A DNA stretch of 64,000 bases from Leuconostoc litchii (GCF_008107645.1 NZ_SDGY01000001.1:449955-513954), one strand, 5' to 3'. Counted from the first letter of the stretch, positions 17,450-26,716 are shown. Numbers and translations: made by a program. The notes: generated from the sequence alone by a model not told the origin.

Positions 17450-17781
17450 TCATAAATGTTGTGTGACTTGAATAGCAAAGTCATCTATGTAATGCTTGTT
17501 ATTAGCATTTGGAACAATAATTTTTTGAATTTGTCTCGTCTTATTTTTAAAGTTCAAGACATTGTGCCAAAATATTTTATAATAGTTCTTTTGACAATGT
17601 GAACAATTGGCATTGTACAAGAGCATTGCTTCATTTTTATTCTGAATCGTAGTGACTTTATTATTTTGAGAATACATTGACCCTTACGGAACCAATAAAA
17701 AAACCAGCCATTAGAAATACTATGACTGGAAATACTTTGATTATGATTATTTTTATCAATTCGCTTAATATGCTGTTTCAT
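17450..17781 (-). pseudogene. Frameshifted membrane-tethered thioredoxin-like protein
   Basis: Three minus-strand frames in series make sense only when joined. They are an ATG start at 17781 encoding MKQHIKRIDKNNHN, a hydrophobic segment (VFPVIVFLMAGFFIGS) in a second frame, and then, from about 17677, a thioredoxin-like stretch with LLYNANCSHCQK, carrying a CxxC redox pair, in a third. The intact product would be about 108 residues: one membrane anchor plus a small thiol domain, like bacteriocin-associated or thiol-disulfide helper proteins. It follows the membrane gene at 17795 by 13 bases. Confidence 0.5.
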
Positions 17782-17794
17782 GATGTGCTTTTTT

Positions 17795-18421
17795 TTAATT
17801 ATTGATTACTCTACTCTGTTTATTTTTTCTCAACTTAGTTCGCCAATAGTTCATCACCGCAAACATACCAGATAAGGTTATCAAAGCAAGTAATATGCGA
17901 TTTGTGTAAGCAAACCAGGTTTGATGAACGATGATTGATATGCCCTCTTGATTTTTTACAATCATTTTGTTTAGTGTAATCATTCTAATAATCGTCATAA
18001 TCTGTGTTGTAAGAGCAAAAAGACAACCGATGATGAATAATAGTGCCACACTCATTTTAGTTTTGTAAAAATATCCTATTGCCCCAATGGGCAACATTAA
18101 GATTGCTAGAATAATCCAGTGTAAATTCCACAGAACAGTTAAGGGGTTAAAAGCGTAATAAGTTATAACCATGCTCCACATAAAAGCCACCGTATTTATA
18201 GCTGACTCTTGCCAACTATCAGAATACGAACAAATTATCAGTGTGATGACTGCCCAGGATCCCAAGTCACTCGCCATGAAAGCGATGATATTTTGACTCC
18301 ATTGATACTTTAGATGAGGAGCAATTTGCATTAAATGGCCTATCGCACCGCCCAAAAATATAAGCATGACAAGCTTAAGATATTTTACTTGATTTGATTT
18401 TATTGTTTGCCTAATCATCAT
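17795..18421 (-). CDS. Polytopic membrane protein of unknown function
   Basis: The 208-residue protein has about five or six hydrophobic segments (about 18-32, 45-64, 75-90, 97-115, 123-145, 170-188). The start codon ATG directly follows the stop of the DUF3278 gene (TAGATG), so it is the third gene of an XRE-DUF3278 operon. No motif indicates a substrate. Confidence 0.65.
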   Translation of the reverse strand: MMIRQTIKSNQVKYLKLVMLIFLGGAIGHLMQIAPHLKYQWSQNIIAFMASDLGSWAVITLIICSYSDSWQESAINTVAFMWSMVITYYAFNPLTVLWNLHWIILAILMLPIGAIGYFYKTKMSVALLFIIGCLFALTTQIMTIIRMITLNKMIVKNQEGISIIVHQTWFAYTNRILLALITLSGMFAVMNYWRTKLRKNKQSRVINN

Positions 18422-18946
18422 CTACTGTACTTTCTTTAAATTCATTCTTTGAAAAAAGTACATGGCTACACCAAAGAAGGTGCTTTCAATAATGTGGGCT
18501 CCTATTGCGCGCCATGATGTTAAATCACTAAAATGAGGAGACATTATACCATTAAAAATAAAAGTTAATATACCGAACATAATACCTTGTCTTATTGAGA
18601 CATAAATCAAACGCTTTTTCTGACTCTTAATATCTTTTACTTCTACTTCATTTTCAATTAAATGTTTTCGTTTTGTCGTAAAAATAATATATCCACAAAT
18701 GCCACAAATTAAAAATATCATATTTGCGCCAATATACCACATTAAGATGTCTTCTGTATGTTTGTAATTATCAAGACTAAAAACAAATAAAACAATAAAA
18801 TTACTAATTAAGGCATAATAAAACATGACCATAAAACCGGTATTACCAATTTTATAAAGTTCTTGACGTCGATATTCATCTAATACCCCTTGAACGCCAT
18901 AAAAGCGTTTGAGTAGTTTTGTTGCCAGTGTTTCTTTAGTCTTCAT
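18422..18946 (-). CDS. DUF3278 family membrane protein
   Basis: The 174-residue protein starts with KLLKRFYGVQGVLDEYRRQE, the hallmark N-terminus of DUF3278, then has four membrane segments (about 33-55, 68-88, 110-130, 145-165). DUF3278 proteins are almost always encoded with a small XRE regulator, as here; the start overlaps the XRE gene by 11 bases and uses GAGGAAG inside it. The function is unknown. Confidence 0.82.
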   Translation of the reverse strand: MKTKETLATKLLKRFYGVQGVLDEYRRQELYKIGNTGFMVMFYYALISNFIVLFVFSLDNYKHTEDILMWYIGANMIFLICGICGYIIFTTKRKHLIENEVEVKDIKSQKKRLIYVSIRQGIMFGILTFIFNGIMSPHFSDLTSWRAIGAHIIESTFFGVAMYFFQRMNLKKVQ

Positions 18947-19142
18947 TATCTTCCTCTTCCTCCCAGAAAAGTGTGTTCAGATCAGTTTCAAGCACATGAG
19001 CTAACTTCAAACAAAGCGATAGTGATGGATTATATTTGTCATTTTCAATCAAATTAATGGTCTGTCTTGCTACCCCAATTGCTTGCGCTAATTCGTATTG
19101 TGACATTTTTTTTGCTTTGCGATACGCTTTGATATGATTCAT
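18936..19142 (-). CDS. XRE family regulator paired with DUF3278
   Basis: The Cro/CI-type helix-turn-helix protein has 68 residues from the ATG at 19142. This start is chosen over 19160 because TTGGAG lies seven bases before it and alignment starts at NHIKAYRKAKKMSQ. The recognition region is VARQTINLIENDKYNPSLSL, and the tail is acidic. Its own operator pair lies at 19155-19236. It probably autoregulates the three-gene operon. Confidence 0.88.
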   Translation of the reverse strand: MNHIKAYRKAKKMSQYELAQAIGVARQTINLIENDKYNPSLSLCLKLAHVLETDLNTLFWEEEEDNED

Positions 19143-19154
19143 ACTGAACTCCAA

Positions 19155-19236
19155 TGTCATTTATATATGACTAACACTAGTCTAAAATACTTTAATTAAT
19201 GTGTCAAGTATATATGACACATTAATTAAAGTATTT
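19155..19236. promoter_or_regulatory. XRE operator pair and long inverted repeat
   Basis: Two 17-base near-copies, TGTCATTTATATATGAC (19155-19171) and TGTCAAGTATATATGAC (19202-19218), are 47 bases apart. The second sits in a 22-base perfect inverted repeat (19185-19206 with 19215-19236). The first lies just before the XRE start, consistent with autorepression. Confidence 0.7.
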
Positions 19237-19500
19237 ATTTTGATAGAAACTAATTTTTTGTGTCTTAATATCAAAATCGCTAGGTAATAGAACGGTTTGG
19301 TTAATTACATTTTGACCTGTACCGCTGGTGTGAATAATAACAGTGGTTAGGGTCTCAATTGTTTGATTATCTAAATTACTGATGGCTGTTTGATATTGAC
19401 TTGTTTTTTATCAGTATCATAAATGATGGTATAGGCTAAACTGTATTCATCACTTTTAGCGACAACCAAACATTCCTACCACGTTCTTTTTATGAATATG
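19237..19500 (-). pseudogene. Relic of a secreted or surface protein
   Basis: Minus-strand blocks AKSDEYSLAYTIIYDTDKKQ, then TAISNLDNQTIETLTTVIIH and NQTVLLPSDFDIKTQKISFY are protein-like and linked by one frameshift near 19405. The 3' end is close to the XRE inverted repeat. The parent family is not recognised. Confidence 0.45.
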
Positions 19501-19555
19501 GGTTTGCAAAAACAATTTCATTAGGGCAAGTGTGAAGAAATTATTTTTTAAAAAT

Positions 19556-20386
19556 TTAATTCAACTCATTTTTCATTATATAACGGTAAGTTCCGAAGCC
19601 ACATACAAGTGCAACGATTGGTCCCACAATTAATATAATCCATAATGCGGTAGATTTGGAAATCGGTTGGGTTAGTAATACAGCGAAACTTGGAATTCGA
19701 CTACCAATTCCAAGTAGCGTATCAAGTACAATTAAAACATAAATAGTAATTAGAAAAGGCATTCGTTTACGCTCTACTATGAAAATTGTTGTTGTGATAA
19801 AAAATAAAATTAGGATAGTACCAATACCCCACCAACCCGGTAAACTAAAGGAAAGTGGTGTTTTCAGGAAAACACTACCTATGATTAGGCTTAAGAAAAT
19901 CACAACGCCCACAGCATAACTAGTGTATTTTTTGAACTTATTTGTTTGATATGTTTCTTGTCCGGTTAACCATAAAATACCAAGTGAAAATATAAAACCA
20001 AGCGTTCCAAATATGATTAAATTACCAAGGTCTAATTGGGTTGAAGGCACTACTATGTTGGGAATTGTAAAGAAAAGGACATATCCAAACATGATGTAAC
20101 AAGCTAACTTTAATGTTTCAAAAAAAGACTTAGGTAATGTTTTGAGTATCTCATCTGCCAACAATTGTGGATCTCTACCAAAATAGCTTTCGGCGGATTG
20201 TCCATTATTTTGAGCATCAATTAAGTCATGTAACATGTCTAATAGAATTTGTTCTACATCGTTTTCTCTATTAAATGTTGATTTACCACGGATATAGATT
20301 AACAAATCTTCATAATATCGTTTGTTTTCTAAATTTAATTTTTCCCGTAACTGATTGTTTTTATTAATCAAATTATCGTTATTCAC
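19556..20386 (-). CDS. DUF1129/HAAS-like membrane protein paired with PadR
   Basis: The 276-residue protein has a cytosolic N-terminus (about 1-85) with the pattern YYEDLLIYIRGK ... DAQNNGQSAESYFG seen in DUF1129/HAAS-type proteins, then six hydrophobic segments from about 92 to 270. The start is GTG at 20386, overlapping the PadR stop (GTGA) with AAGGA upstream. PadR plus HAAS-like membrane protein is a recurrent two-gene module; the membrane protein is thought to sense or buffer membrane stress, but its function is not established. Confidence 0.72.
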   Translation of the reverse strand: MNNDNLINKNNQLREKLNLENKRYYEDLLIYIRGKSTFNRENDVEQILLDMLHDLIDAQNNGQSAESYFGRDPQLLADEILKTLPKSFFETLKLACYIMFGYVLFFTIPNIVVPSTQLDLGNLIIFGTLGFIFSLGILWLTGQETYQTNKFKKYTSYAVGVVIFLSLIIGSVFLKTPLSFSLPGWWGIGTILILFFITTTIFIVERKRMPFLITIYVLIVLDTLLGIGSRIPSFAVLLTQPISKSTALWIILIVGPIVALVCGFGTYRYIMKNELN

Positions 20387-20727
20387 GTGTCATTCCTTCT
20401 TTCATTTATTAAATCATTGACGTTGAGTGACAGCATATCCCATTTATTTAGAAATGTTTGTCGAGCTTGTTTACCAGTAGTTGTTATGTGGTAATATTTG
20501 CGTTGTGGGCCGTCTTTCGATGGTTGCGTTTTACCAACGATTAAACCTTTTTTTTCCATACTCATCAGCAATGGATAAATTGTACCCTTTGGAACATCAG
20601 CAAACCCATACTTTGAAAGTTCTTGGCTGATTGCATAGCCATAATAAGGCTGCTGATTAATTAAAATCAACAAACAACCTTGCAGAATACCTTTAAGCAT
20701 TTGACTAGAAATATCATTTTGCGACAA
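20383..20727 (-). CDS. PadR family transcriptional regulator
   Basis: The winged-helix protein has 114 residues from the TTG at 20727, chosen because AGAGGTGA lies five bases upstream and the alternative ATG at 20751 would sit at the predicted transcription start. The PadR signature is visible: LLILINQQPYYGYAISQEL, then VPKGTIYPLLMSMEKKGLI and GPQRKYYHIT. It represses the promoter at 20763-20790 and the membrane partner, by inference from the family. Confidence 0.88.
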   Translation of the reverse strand: MSQNDISSQMLKGILQGCLLILINQQPYYGYAISQELSKYGFADVPKGTIYPLLMSMEKKGLIVGKTQPSKDGPQRKYYHITTTGKQARQTFLNKWDMLSLNVNDLINERRNDT

Positions 20728-20762
20728 GTTATCACCTCTTCTATTATGCATTGCATACTAGT

Positions 20763-20790
20763 AGTGTAACACAAATGACTAGTTTGTAAA
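20763..20790 (-). promoter_or_regulatory. Promoter of the padR operon
   Basis: On the minus strand TTTACA, a 16-base spacer and TACACT lie just upstream of padR. An ACTAGT repeat occurs within the spacer and again just downstream of the -10, a possible PadR site. Confidence 0.55.
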
Positions 20791-20878
20791 ACAAAATAGT
20801 AAAATACGTTTGTCATGATTTATTTATCTATTTCAATTAAATTGAGCGCAAATAAAAATACTTTAAACATATAGTTGT

Positions 20879-21004
20879 TCAAAGGTATTTTTTTAGTGTT
20901 TTAATAAAATTATTAAATTGGATAACAGAATTCTCAACGAGAAAGGCTAGTTTAAAATTTTTTATTAATTGTATCTTTAAACGTTCATCCATGACTTTTT
21001 TCAT
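20879..21004 (-). pseudogene. Truncated membrane partner of XRE regulator
   Basis: An ATG four bases past the XRE stop starts a 41-residue frame (MKKVMDERLKIQLIKNFKLA, then FLVEN) and stops after FIKTLKKYL. Its start resembles the cytosolic head of the membrane proteins that follow such regulators, but all of the membrane part is missing. A terminator-like repeat (AAATACCTTT ... AAAGTATTT) follows. Confidence 0.5.
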
Positions 21005-21006
21005 TT

Positions 21007-21210
21007 TCAGCCCCCCTGTTTTAACCAAAAAACTTCATCAAGCGTCTTGTTAAGTCCACAACAAATTCTCAAGCATAGACTGATTGTTGGATTGTACTCA
21101 CCTTTTTCAATTAAACTCATCGTTTGACGAGTAACACCAGCAATATAGGAGAGATCTTTCTGAGACATTCCAGCTTCGACTCTAAATTTTTTTACATTAT
21201 TTGTAAGCAT
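21007..21210 (-). CDS. Small XRE family regulator
   Basis: The 67-residue Cro/CI-type protein has VKKFRVEAGMSQKDLSYIAG, then VTRQTMSLIEKGEYNPTISL as the recognition region, and ends LDEVFWLKQGG. It is close in sequence to the XRE proteins at 18936 and 37188. A 19-base inverted repeat covers its ribosome site. Its partner gene is truncated. Confidence 0.87.
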   Translation of the reverse strand: MLTNNVKKFRVEAGMSQKDLSYIAGVTRQTMSLIEKGEYNPTISLCLRICCGLNKTLDEVFWLKQGG

Positions 21211-21214
21211 AATA

Positions 21215-21258
21215 AATTTCCTTTTTAGGTAATGTATGTATTACCTAAAAAGGAAATT
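21215..21258. promoter_or_regulatory. Inverted repeat over the XRE ribosome site
   Basis: Arms AATTTCCTTTTTAGGTAAT and its exact complement surround GTATGT. On the minus strand the second arm contains AAGGAAATT just upstream of the XRE ATG. It can act as a DNA operator (AGGTAAT-N6-ATTACCT) and, if transcribed, as a hairpin masking the ribosome site. Confidence 0.6.
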
Positions 21259-21497
21259 ACTTCATGGAAAAGTCAAGTGTGCGAATTTGATTTAGTTATC
21301 AGTTTGATAGTTTAGCGAAACACTAAATAAAGTCAAATCGTAGCTATCAAAAGCATCACCGTTTGAACCAATTTTGTTGCAACATACATAATGACAATTT
21401 TCCTAAGCACCTTGCCTTGTAGTGATAATTTATCAAATTGTTGACCATTATTTTTCTCTTTTTTGATAGATTAGTTTGGAACATAAAAAAATATATT
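21259..21497 (-). other. Gap with a possible small-peptide or relic frame
   Basis: A minus-strand frame from about 21465 to 21335 reads KNNGQQFDKLSLQGKVLRKI then ends in a hydrophobic stretch MYVATKLVQTVMLLIATI. It may be the tail of a lost membrane protein. It lies downstream of rgg but has no convincing peptide-pheromone features. Confidence 0.3.
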
Positions 21498-22427
21498 TTA
21501 AATGTATATTGAAATTACACGCGACCCATCAGGTTTATGCCCTTGTTTTTTATCTTCTTGTCTTTTTATATGATGTTCTAGCTGCGTACGTAAACTGTCA
21601 GCCTTTTCGTTATAACCCAATGAATCATAAATATCTATAGCTATGTTAGATTGGCGAACGCCCTTTGTGATATTTCCAGTCTCTATGTCATACCAACCTT
21701 TATTGAAAATTAATGTAATTTTTTCAGTTACATTTATATGATTCATTAAATAGTTTTCGGCAATGTTGAGTAATTTATATGCAGATTCGGGCTGCTCATA
21801 CACCAAAGTCGAAAATGATGTCCAAACGACATGCATTAATTGTGTCTGAATGTTTAATAATGAGTGTTCATAAAGTTGTACCCGTTTAATTGCTAACTTT
21901 GTTAATAAATATAAAATATCAGCTGGTAACATAAATGATGTTAATGTGAATATTTGTAATTCATAAATCCCCCATGTTTCAACACCAAGTAAATAATCCT
22001 GCACGGGTTTAGCTAACACATATAGTTCATTGCTAGGCCATTCCTTAACCTCCTGATTTAACAGTAAAAGTAGACCGTTCGCTAAGATTAATAGAAATTC
22101 AGGCGTATTATCTCCATTTTTTTCTGTTTGGTCTTTTTTTACTGTTTTATAAAAATCTTGAATCAATTTTTTAGTAATAGCTTGATTATCAATTAATTTA
22201 ATACGCTTTGATAAATAGTTCTCATTATTTTCCAGAAGTAAGAATTCAAATTCAGCCTGGCTTACATGCATCTTCTCTAACAGTTTAAAAAAACGTGAAA
22301 CAGACATGTTTGATTGTCCTTTTTCAAATTTTCCAATAAAAGACGCAGATGCATTTTGATCTGATAAAGCCGTGAGTGTTATTTTTTTGTTTTTTCTTAG
22401 TCGATAGAATGTTTTTTCAATTGTCAT
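21498..22427 (-). CDS. Rgg/GadR/MutR family transcriptional regulator
   Basis: The 309-residue protein has an N-terminal XRE domain (TFYRLRKNKKITLTALSD then ASASFIGKFEKGQSNMSV) followed by an all-helical TPR-like domain of about 220 residues, the Rgg layout. Rgg proteins bind small hydrophobic peptides or other ligands and control neighbouring genes. It is divergent from an MFS transporter (22538), its likely target. No clear SHP-type pheromone gene was found next to it. Confidence 0.85.
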   Translation of the reverse strand: MTIEKTFYRLRKNKKITLTALSDQNASASFIGKFEKGQSNMSVSRFFKLLEKMHVSQAEFEFLLLENNENYLSKRIKLIDNQAITKKLIQDFYKTVKKDQTEKNGDNTPEFLLILANGLLLLLNQEVKEWPSNELYVLAKPVQDYLLGVETWGIYELQIFTLTSFMLPADILYLLTKLAIKRVQLYEHSLLNIQTQLMHVVWTSFSTLVYEQPESAYKLLNIAENYLMNHINVTEKITLIFNKGWYDIETGNITKGVRQSNIAIDIYDSLGYNEKADSLRTQLEHHIKRQEDKKQGHKPDGSRVISIYI

Positions 22428-22537
22428 TGGTTGTTTTTCTATTTGTCATATATGCCGTTTTGGGAGTGTTTATTAACTATAGCACTTAAACTCTAATAGA
22501 AGCAATATATAACAACATAGAAAGAAGGTAAAAACTT

Positions 22538-23776
22538 TTGCTACTATTACGAACTAACAAACTGTTGCGCATATTAACACTTTCGCAATTTATCGAGTTA
22601 CTTGGTGCAGCATTTTTTAATATTGCATTATTAGTTTATGCTTCACAAACCAGTAATCCCAAAATTGCTACAACGGTTGTTGTAATTGCCAATACAATTC
22701 CTAGCATTTTGCAGATTGGATTAGGCTACTTTGCTGACAAAGCAAATGATAAACTATATTTAATGATTTCAACTCGAATAATCCAAGCAACTCTCTATTT
22801 CCTTCTAACGATCTTATTTGGATTATCAATGAATAACTGGCTGTTATTTTCATTTATTATTACGATTAATGTATCAAGTGACATATTGAGTGGCATTACA
22901 TCACTTGCCACACTCCCTGTTATAAAGCACATTGTACCAGCAAAAATTATGTTGGATGCCCGTTCTTTACAAGTTTCAGTTATGTCATTGGTCAATGTTA
23001 TTGGACAAGTCATCGGGGTCACCTTTCTAATGTTCTTAAATAATAATTTTTCATCCTTTTCAGCACTAAATGCACTGCTTTTTTTAATTAGTGGACTAGT
23101 ACTATTGATTTCTAAAAAAACATTTAACAAAAAACTGCAAATCACAAGTCAGACAACTGATTCTATATCAAAAAGCAGTTTTGTTACATCTATAAAAATC
23201 AGTATGCATATGGTTGCAGCTAATAAAAGTCTAATGAATATTTTATTTTTGTTTACACTTTTAAATTTACTTGTGGGTTCAATTGAAGGGCTTATTAGTT
23301 TATCATTATTACAATATCCGACAATATATATTCAAAGTTACGGCTTTTCACTATCATTAGCTAACACAGCATTAGCAGCTGGACTTATATTGGGTTCATT
23401 TTTAACCAATGATTTTTTTAAAAAATTCAAATTAAATACATTAATCATTGGATTACTACTATTTTTAATGGTTCTTTGTTTTGATATTATTTACTTGCCG
23501 AACATCTACGTAATAATTATTAGTTTCTTTGGTATTGGTTATATTCTTGGAAAGATCAGCCCACGTGTAAGCACCTACGTTATGACAAGCGTTGCAGAGA
23601 AACAATTAGGTCAAATTACAGGATTTATGAATACATTAGTAACACTTAGTGTCCCAGTAGGACAACTTATTTTCTTATCAATCGCAAATTCATCGACTGT
23701 GAATAACTCATGGATTGGTATTATTATACTTTCAATTTTATTGACAATCTATTTATTTTTATACAAGAGAATATAA
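22538..23776 (+). CDS. MFS transporter, divergent from rgg
   Basis: The 412-residue protein begins at TTG with GAAGGT seven bases upstream. Twelve hydrophobic segments are visible, with an N-terminal half pattern like drug/proton or macrolide-efflux MFS members (LGYFADKANDKLYLM as the loop 2-3 motif). It was likely acquired together with rgg as a regulated exporter pair. The substrate is unknown. Confidence 0.82.
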   Translation: MLLLRTNKLLRILTLSQFIELLGAAFFNIALLVYASQTSNPKIATTVVVIANTIPSILQIGLGYFADKANDKLYLMISTRIIQATLYFLLTILFGLSMNNWLLFSFIITINVSSDILSGITSLATLPVIKHIVPAKIMLDARSLQVSVMSLVNVIGQVIGVTFLMFLNNNFSSFSALNALLFLISGLVLLISKKTFNKKLQITSQTTDSISKSSFVTSIKISMHMVAANKSLMNILFLFTLLNLLVGSIEGLISLSLLQYPTIYIQSYGFSLSLANTALAAGLILGSFLTNDFFKKFKLNTLIIGLLLFLMVLCFDIIYLPNIYVIIISFFGIGYILGKISPRVSTYVMTSVAEKQLGQITGFMNTLVTLSVPVGQLIFLSIANSSTVNNSWIGIIILSILLTIYLFLYKRI

Positions 23777-24195
23777 CTACAATTTTGTGGTAAGATAAAT
23801 AATCTATTATTGATCCGTTGTAGAATAATTTTCTACAAAATTTTTCATAAAGACAATATAATATCAAAACTAAGATTGACATTATAATGGCTTATGTTGC
23901 AACATAACTATAAATTAACTCGCAGCATTTAATTAATATTTCACATCTGATGTTTTAGGACATAAGCCTTAGGCGCAACTTATATGCCACTATAAGTAAT
24001 TTTATATACTGATTCTCATTAATAACGTTAATGTTACAGAAGAATTCCAACTCCTATATCAAACTTTATGATTGTTATTCTACAGGCTTAGTACATTTAC
24101 CAGATGTTTAATCAGTAGTTAGTAAAATTCCGGAAATGTTTTTGAAGCTTATTTTAAGGTCATTTAATATCTAGATTCCACAATTAAGTTTCTAA
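23777..24195. other. Gap with one weak terminator
   Basis: TTGTAGAA-N5-TTCTACAA at 23818-23838 followed by AATTTTT may terminate the MFS transcript. The rest shows no open frame and no recognisable relic. Confidence 0.45.
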
Positions 24196-24240
24196 AAAAA
24201 TACAGATACTCAGTATAATTTGCTAAGTATCTGTATTTTT
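24196..24240. terminator. Terminator of the thi operon
   Basis: AAAAATACAGATACT and AGTATCTGTATTTTT form a 15-base perfect stem with a 15-base loop and T runs on both strands, immediately after the last thi-operon gene. Confidence 0.85.
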
Positions 24241-24254
24241 TATTTAATTTTTAT

Positions 24255-25454
24255 TTACTTATAGGCTAATTGGTATAATGCTTGTTGCAGTACTGATTGT
24301 CCATTTAGCAAATGATCAGATTGTGTATTTTCCGAAGGAGAATGACTAATGCCTTTAATACTAGGGACAAAAATCATTGTGGTAGGTATATATTTTGCGA
24401 TAATTTGAGCATCATGTCCAGCACCAGAAATAAGCAACTGATATGCTGAATTATGATATTGCGCTGCCAAAACACTGTTATTTGCCAATTGATCACTTAA
24501 TTTAATGGCATTCACATCCGTCATAATTGTCAGAATACTATCATTCAATTCCGTCAGCTCTTTTACAACTGTGAATGCATCATCTAAAATTTTTTGGCTT
24601 TTATGTCTTAAATCTAATGAAAAATCAACTTCACTAGGAATAACATTTGTAGCATTTGGTTGAACTCGTATTTGTCCAATTGTGTATCTCAACGCTACTA
24701 ATCCATCTAAAACTTCATAAAGTTGATGAATCAATGTGACTGCTTTTTTCATTGCATCACATCTCATATTCATTGGTGTTGTCCCCGCATGATTAGCAAC
24801 ACCATAACATTTGATTAATAGCTTTTTCTGACCAACAATATCAGTCACTATCCCGATATCTTGCCCTTTTTTCTCTAATATCGGCCCTTGTTCAATATGT
24901 AACTCAATAAAAGCGTGGATCGAACCAGTTACTTTTAATTCAGACGCTAGTTTTTTTAATTGAGCCACAGCATTTTTACGTGCATGATTAAAAGATAAGC
25001 CTTCATGATCTTTCAGGCCGTATACTGTGTCTGCTAAATTGTTCATGAGATATCGTGAACCTGTAAAAGCTGTATTAAAACGTGACCCCTCTTCTTCCGA
25101 AAATGAAACAGCGACCAATGGTATTTTGGGATGACCAAATTTTTTCATTAATGTGCCAATTGATATCAAACTTGCTAAAGTCCCATAAACACCATCTAAC
25201 GGCCCACCATTAATTACAGTGTCCATGTGTGATCCTGATAATATGAATGCTTTTCGGCCTAGTTTTTTTTCTGTTGTTGCATAGACATTGCCAATATCAT
25301 CAACAAAAGTGTAAAGACCGTAGTCACTAGCAATCTGTATATACTTTTTTTGCGCCGCCAACCAATTTTCATCGTATACACAGCGCGTCACGCCATCAAA
25401 GCGAGTTAAACCAATTTTTTTGAATTCGTTTAGTAAAGATACTATAGTTTTCAT
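24255..25454 (-). CDS. M20 amidohydrolase, probable formylaminopyrimidine deformylase (YlmB-like)
   Basis: The 399-residue protein belongs to the N-carbamoyl-amino-acid hydrolase/allantoate amidohydrolase branch of M20 metallopeptidases. Metal ligands are visible: H76 and D87 in GSHMDTVINGGPLDG, E121/E122 in SFSEEEGSRF, H186 in ELHIEQGP, and a late GAGHDAQ block at about 350. The sequence alone would suggest carbamoylase. It is the last gene of a TPP-riboswitch operon, and B. subtilis YlmB of this family deformylates N-formyl-4-amino-5-aminomethyl-2-methylpyrimidine in thiamin salvage, so that role is inferred here. It starts six bases after the MFS gene. Confidence 0.78.
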   Translation of the reverse strand: MKTIVSLLNEFKKIGLTRFDGVTRCVYDENWLAAQKKYIQIASDYGLYTFVDDIGNVYATTEKKLGRKAFILSGSHMDTVINGGPLDGVYGTLASLISIGTLMKKFGHPKIPLVAVSFSEEEGSRFNTAFTGSRYLMNNLADTVYGLKDHEGLSFNHARKNAVAQLKKLASELKVTGSIHAFIELHIEQGPILEKKGQDIGIVTDIVGQKKLLIKCYGVANHAGTTPMNMRCDAMKKAVTLIHQLYEVLDGLVALRYTIGQIRVQPNATNVIPSEVDFSLDLRHKSQKILDDAFTVVKELTELNDSILTIMTDVNAIKLSDQLANNSVLAAQYHNSAYQLLISGAGHDAQIIAKYIPTTMIFVPSIKGISHSPSENTQSDHLLNGQSVLQQALYQLAYK

Positions 25455-25460
25455 AAGCGC

Positions 25461-26693
25461 TCATTCTCGTTCAGCTTCATATTTCACAAAATTAAAGCAA
25501 ACTAACGACACTATCAATAATAATGCGGCAACATAAAAACCAATGCTCATACCTTTCATAATATCAATTAAGAAGCCAGTCATGATTGGTGCAATTATTG
25601 ATGCAATCATCCCCAAAAAATTATAAATCCCAAATGTCATTGCCAGCTGCGAATTCTTAGCATTAATCTTAATGGTATACAATAACAAAGGATCTAATGC
25701 CATTTTCCCTGTTACTCCATAGACTAGCAAAGACAGTAACAAGACCATATCATTGTTAATCGTTACGCCGAAAATCAGTGAAATTGCCGACAAAGGAACT
25801 AAAATACATATCAATGTCTTAGTATTTTTCAAATGATCATTTATTCTAGCAAACAATAATGCACTTGGAATTGCGATAAACGGCACAATGGATGCTACCC
25901 ACCCTACATTTATTCCTGAAATATGCCGATAATCTATCAAGTATAACGGTAACCAAGTAATCATTACAATCTGCCCATAAATTGAAGCAAAAAGCATCAA
26001 GTACGTACATGACAAATTACGTGTAAATAGCGCTTTGATGTCGATTGACTTAATTGCAGTCTTAGAATGATTTGGTTTAGCTGATGCATTAAACGGCTTG
26101 TCTCGTATAACCAATATATACAGAAGTCCAACGATTACAGTGGGTACGCTGATAGTGATAAATGGGATAGACCAATGAAAATGAAGCTGTAACACAAGAA
26201 TACTGGATAATAATGTGCCAAGAATTTGCCCAAAAGCCTGTCCAGAATTAATTAAAGCGGTTCCAAAAGTTAACTTGTTTTTCGGTAATACTTGCGAGGA
26301 TAATCCATACGATGCGCCATAGAAGCTTCCTTCACCAATACCCACCATTGCTCTAGTAATTAAGAATAGTCCAATAGTTGTGACTAATCCAGAAAATAAG
26401 GTCATCACACCAAAAAATATGAAACCAAGTCCAATAATCCATTTTTTACTAAAGTAGTCTGCTAAGGTAGAAAAAGGCATTTGTACGATGGTATACGTTA
26501 AGAAAAACAAGGACGAAATCAAACCCAGTTGACTATGATTCAAACCAAATTCTGACTGAATAGCTGGCATAACAGGATTTAAGATTGTACGGTCTGCATA
26601 TATGAATATCCAACCAAAAAAATTTAATAAAATAATAGTGACCCAACTATTATGCCTATGCCTTTTATTTATTGGGTCTATCGTATTTTCCAT
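25461..26693 (-). CDS. MFS transporter in thi operon, candidate thiamin-precursor importer
   Basis: The 410-residue protein has twelve hydrophobic segments. It has the N-terminal FGWIFIYADRTILNPVMPAI and the loop LADYFSKKWIIGLG typical of the anion:cation symporter branch of MFS. Members of that branch import organic anions and vitamins. It lies between thiG and the YlmB-like gene in an operon with a TPP riboswitch, with AAGGAAG before the start. The context predicts import of a pyrimidine or thiazole precursor; the substrate is not proven. Confidence 0.83.
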   Translation of the reverse strand: MENTIDPINKRHRHNSWVTIILLNFFGWIFIYADRTILNPVMPAIQSEFGLNHSQLGLISSLFFLTYTIVQMPFSTLADYFSKKWIIGLGFIFFGVMTLFSGLVTTIGLFLITRAMVGIGEGSFYGASYGLSSQVLPKNKLTFGTALINSGQAFGQILGTLLSSILVLQLHFHWSIPFITISVPTVIVGLLYILVIRDKPFNASAKPNHSKTAIKSIDIKALFTRNLSCTYLMLFASIYGQIVMITWLPLYLIDYRHISGINVGWVASIVPFIAIPSALLFARINDHLKNTKTLICILVPLSAISLIFGVTINNDMVLLLSLLVYGVTGKMALDPLLLYTIKINAKNSQLAMTFGIYNFLGMIASIIAPIMTGFLIDIMKGMSIGFYVAALLLIVSLVCFNFVKYEAERE

Positions 26694-26716
26694 GTGACTT
26701 CCTTTTTGAATTCATC

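Noticed and set aside
21335-21465. Hydrophobic peptide downstream of rgg as an SHP-type pheromone
   Set aside because: It reads as the tail of a longer frame, is not divergent from rgg, lacks a clear ribosome site and shows no typical acidic-hydrophobic C-terminus.
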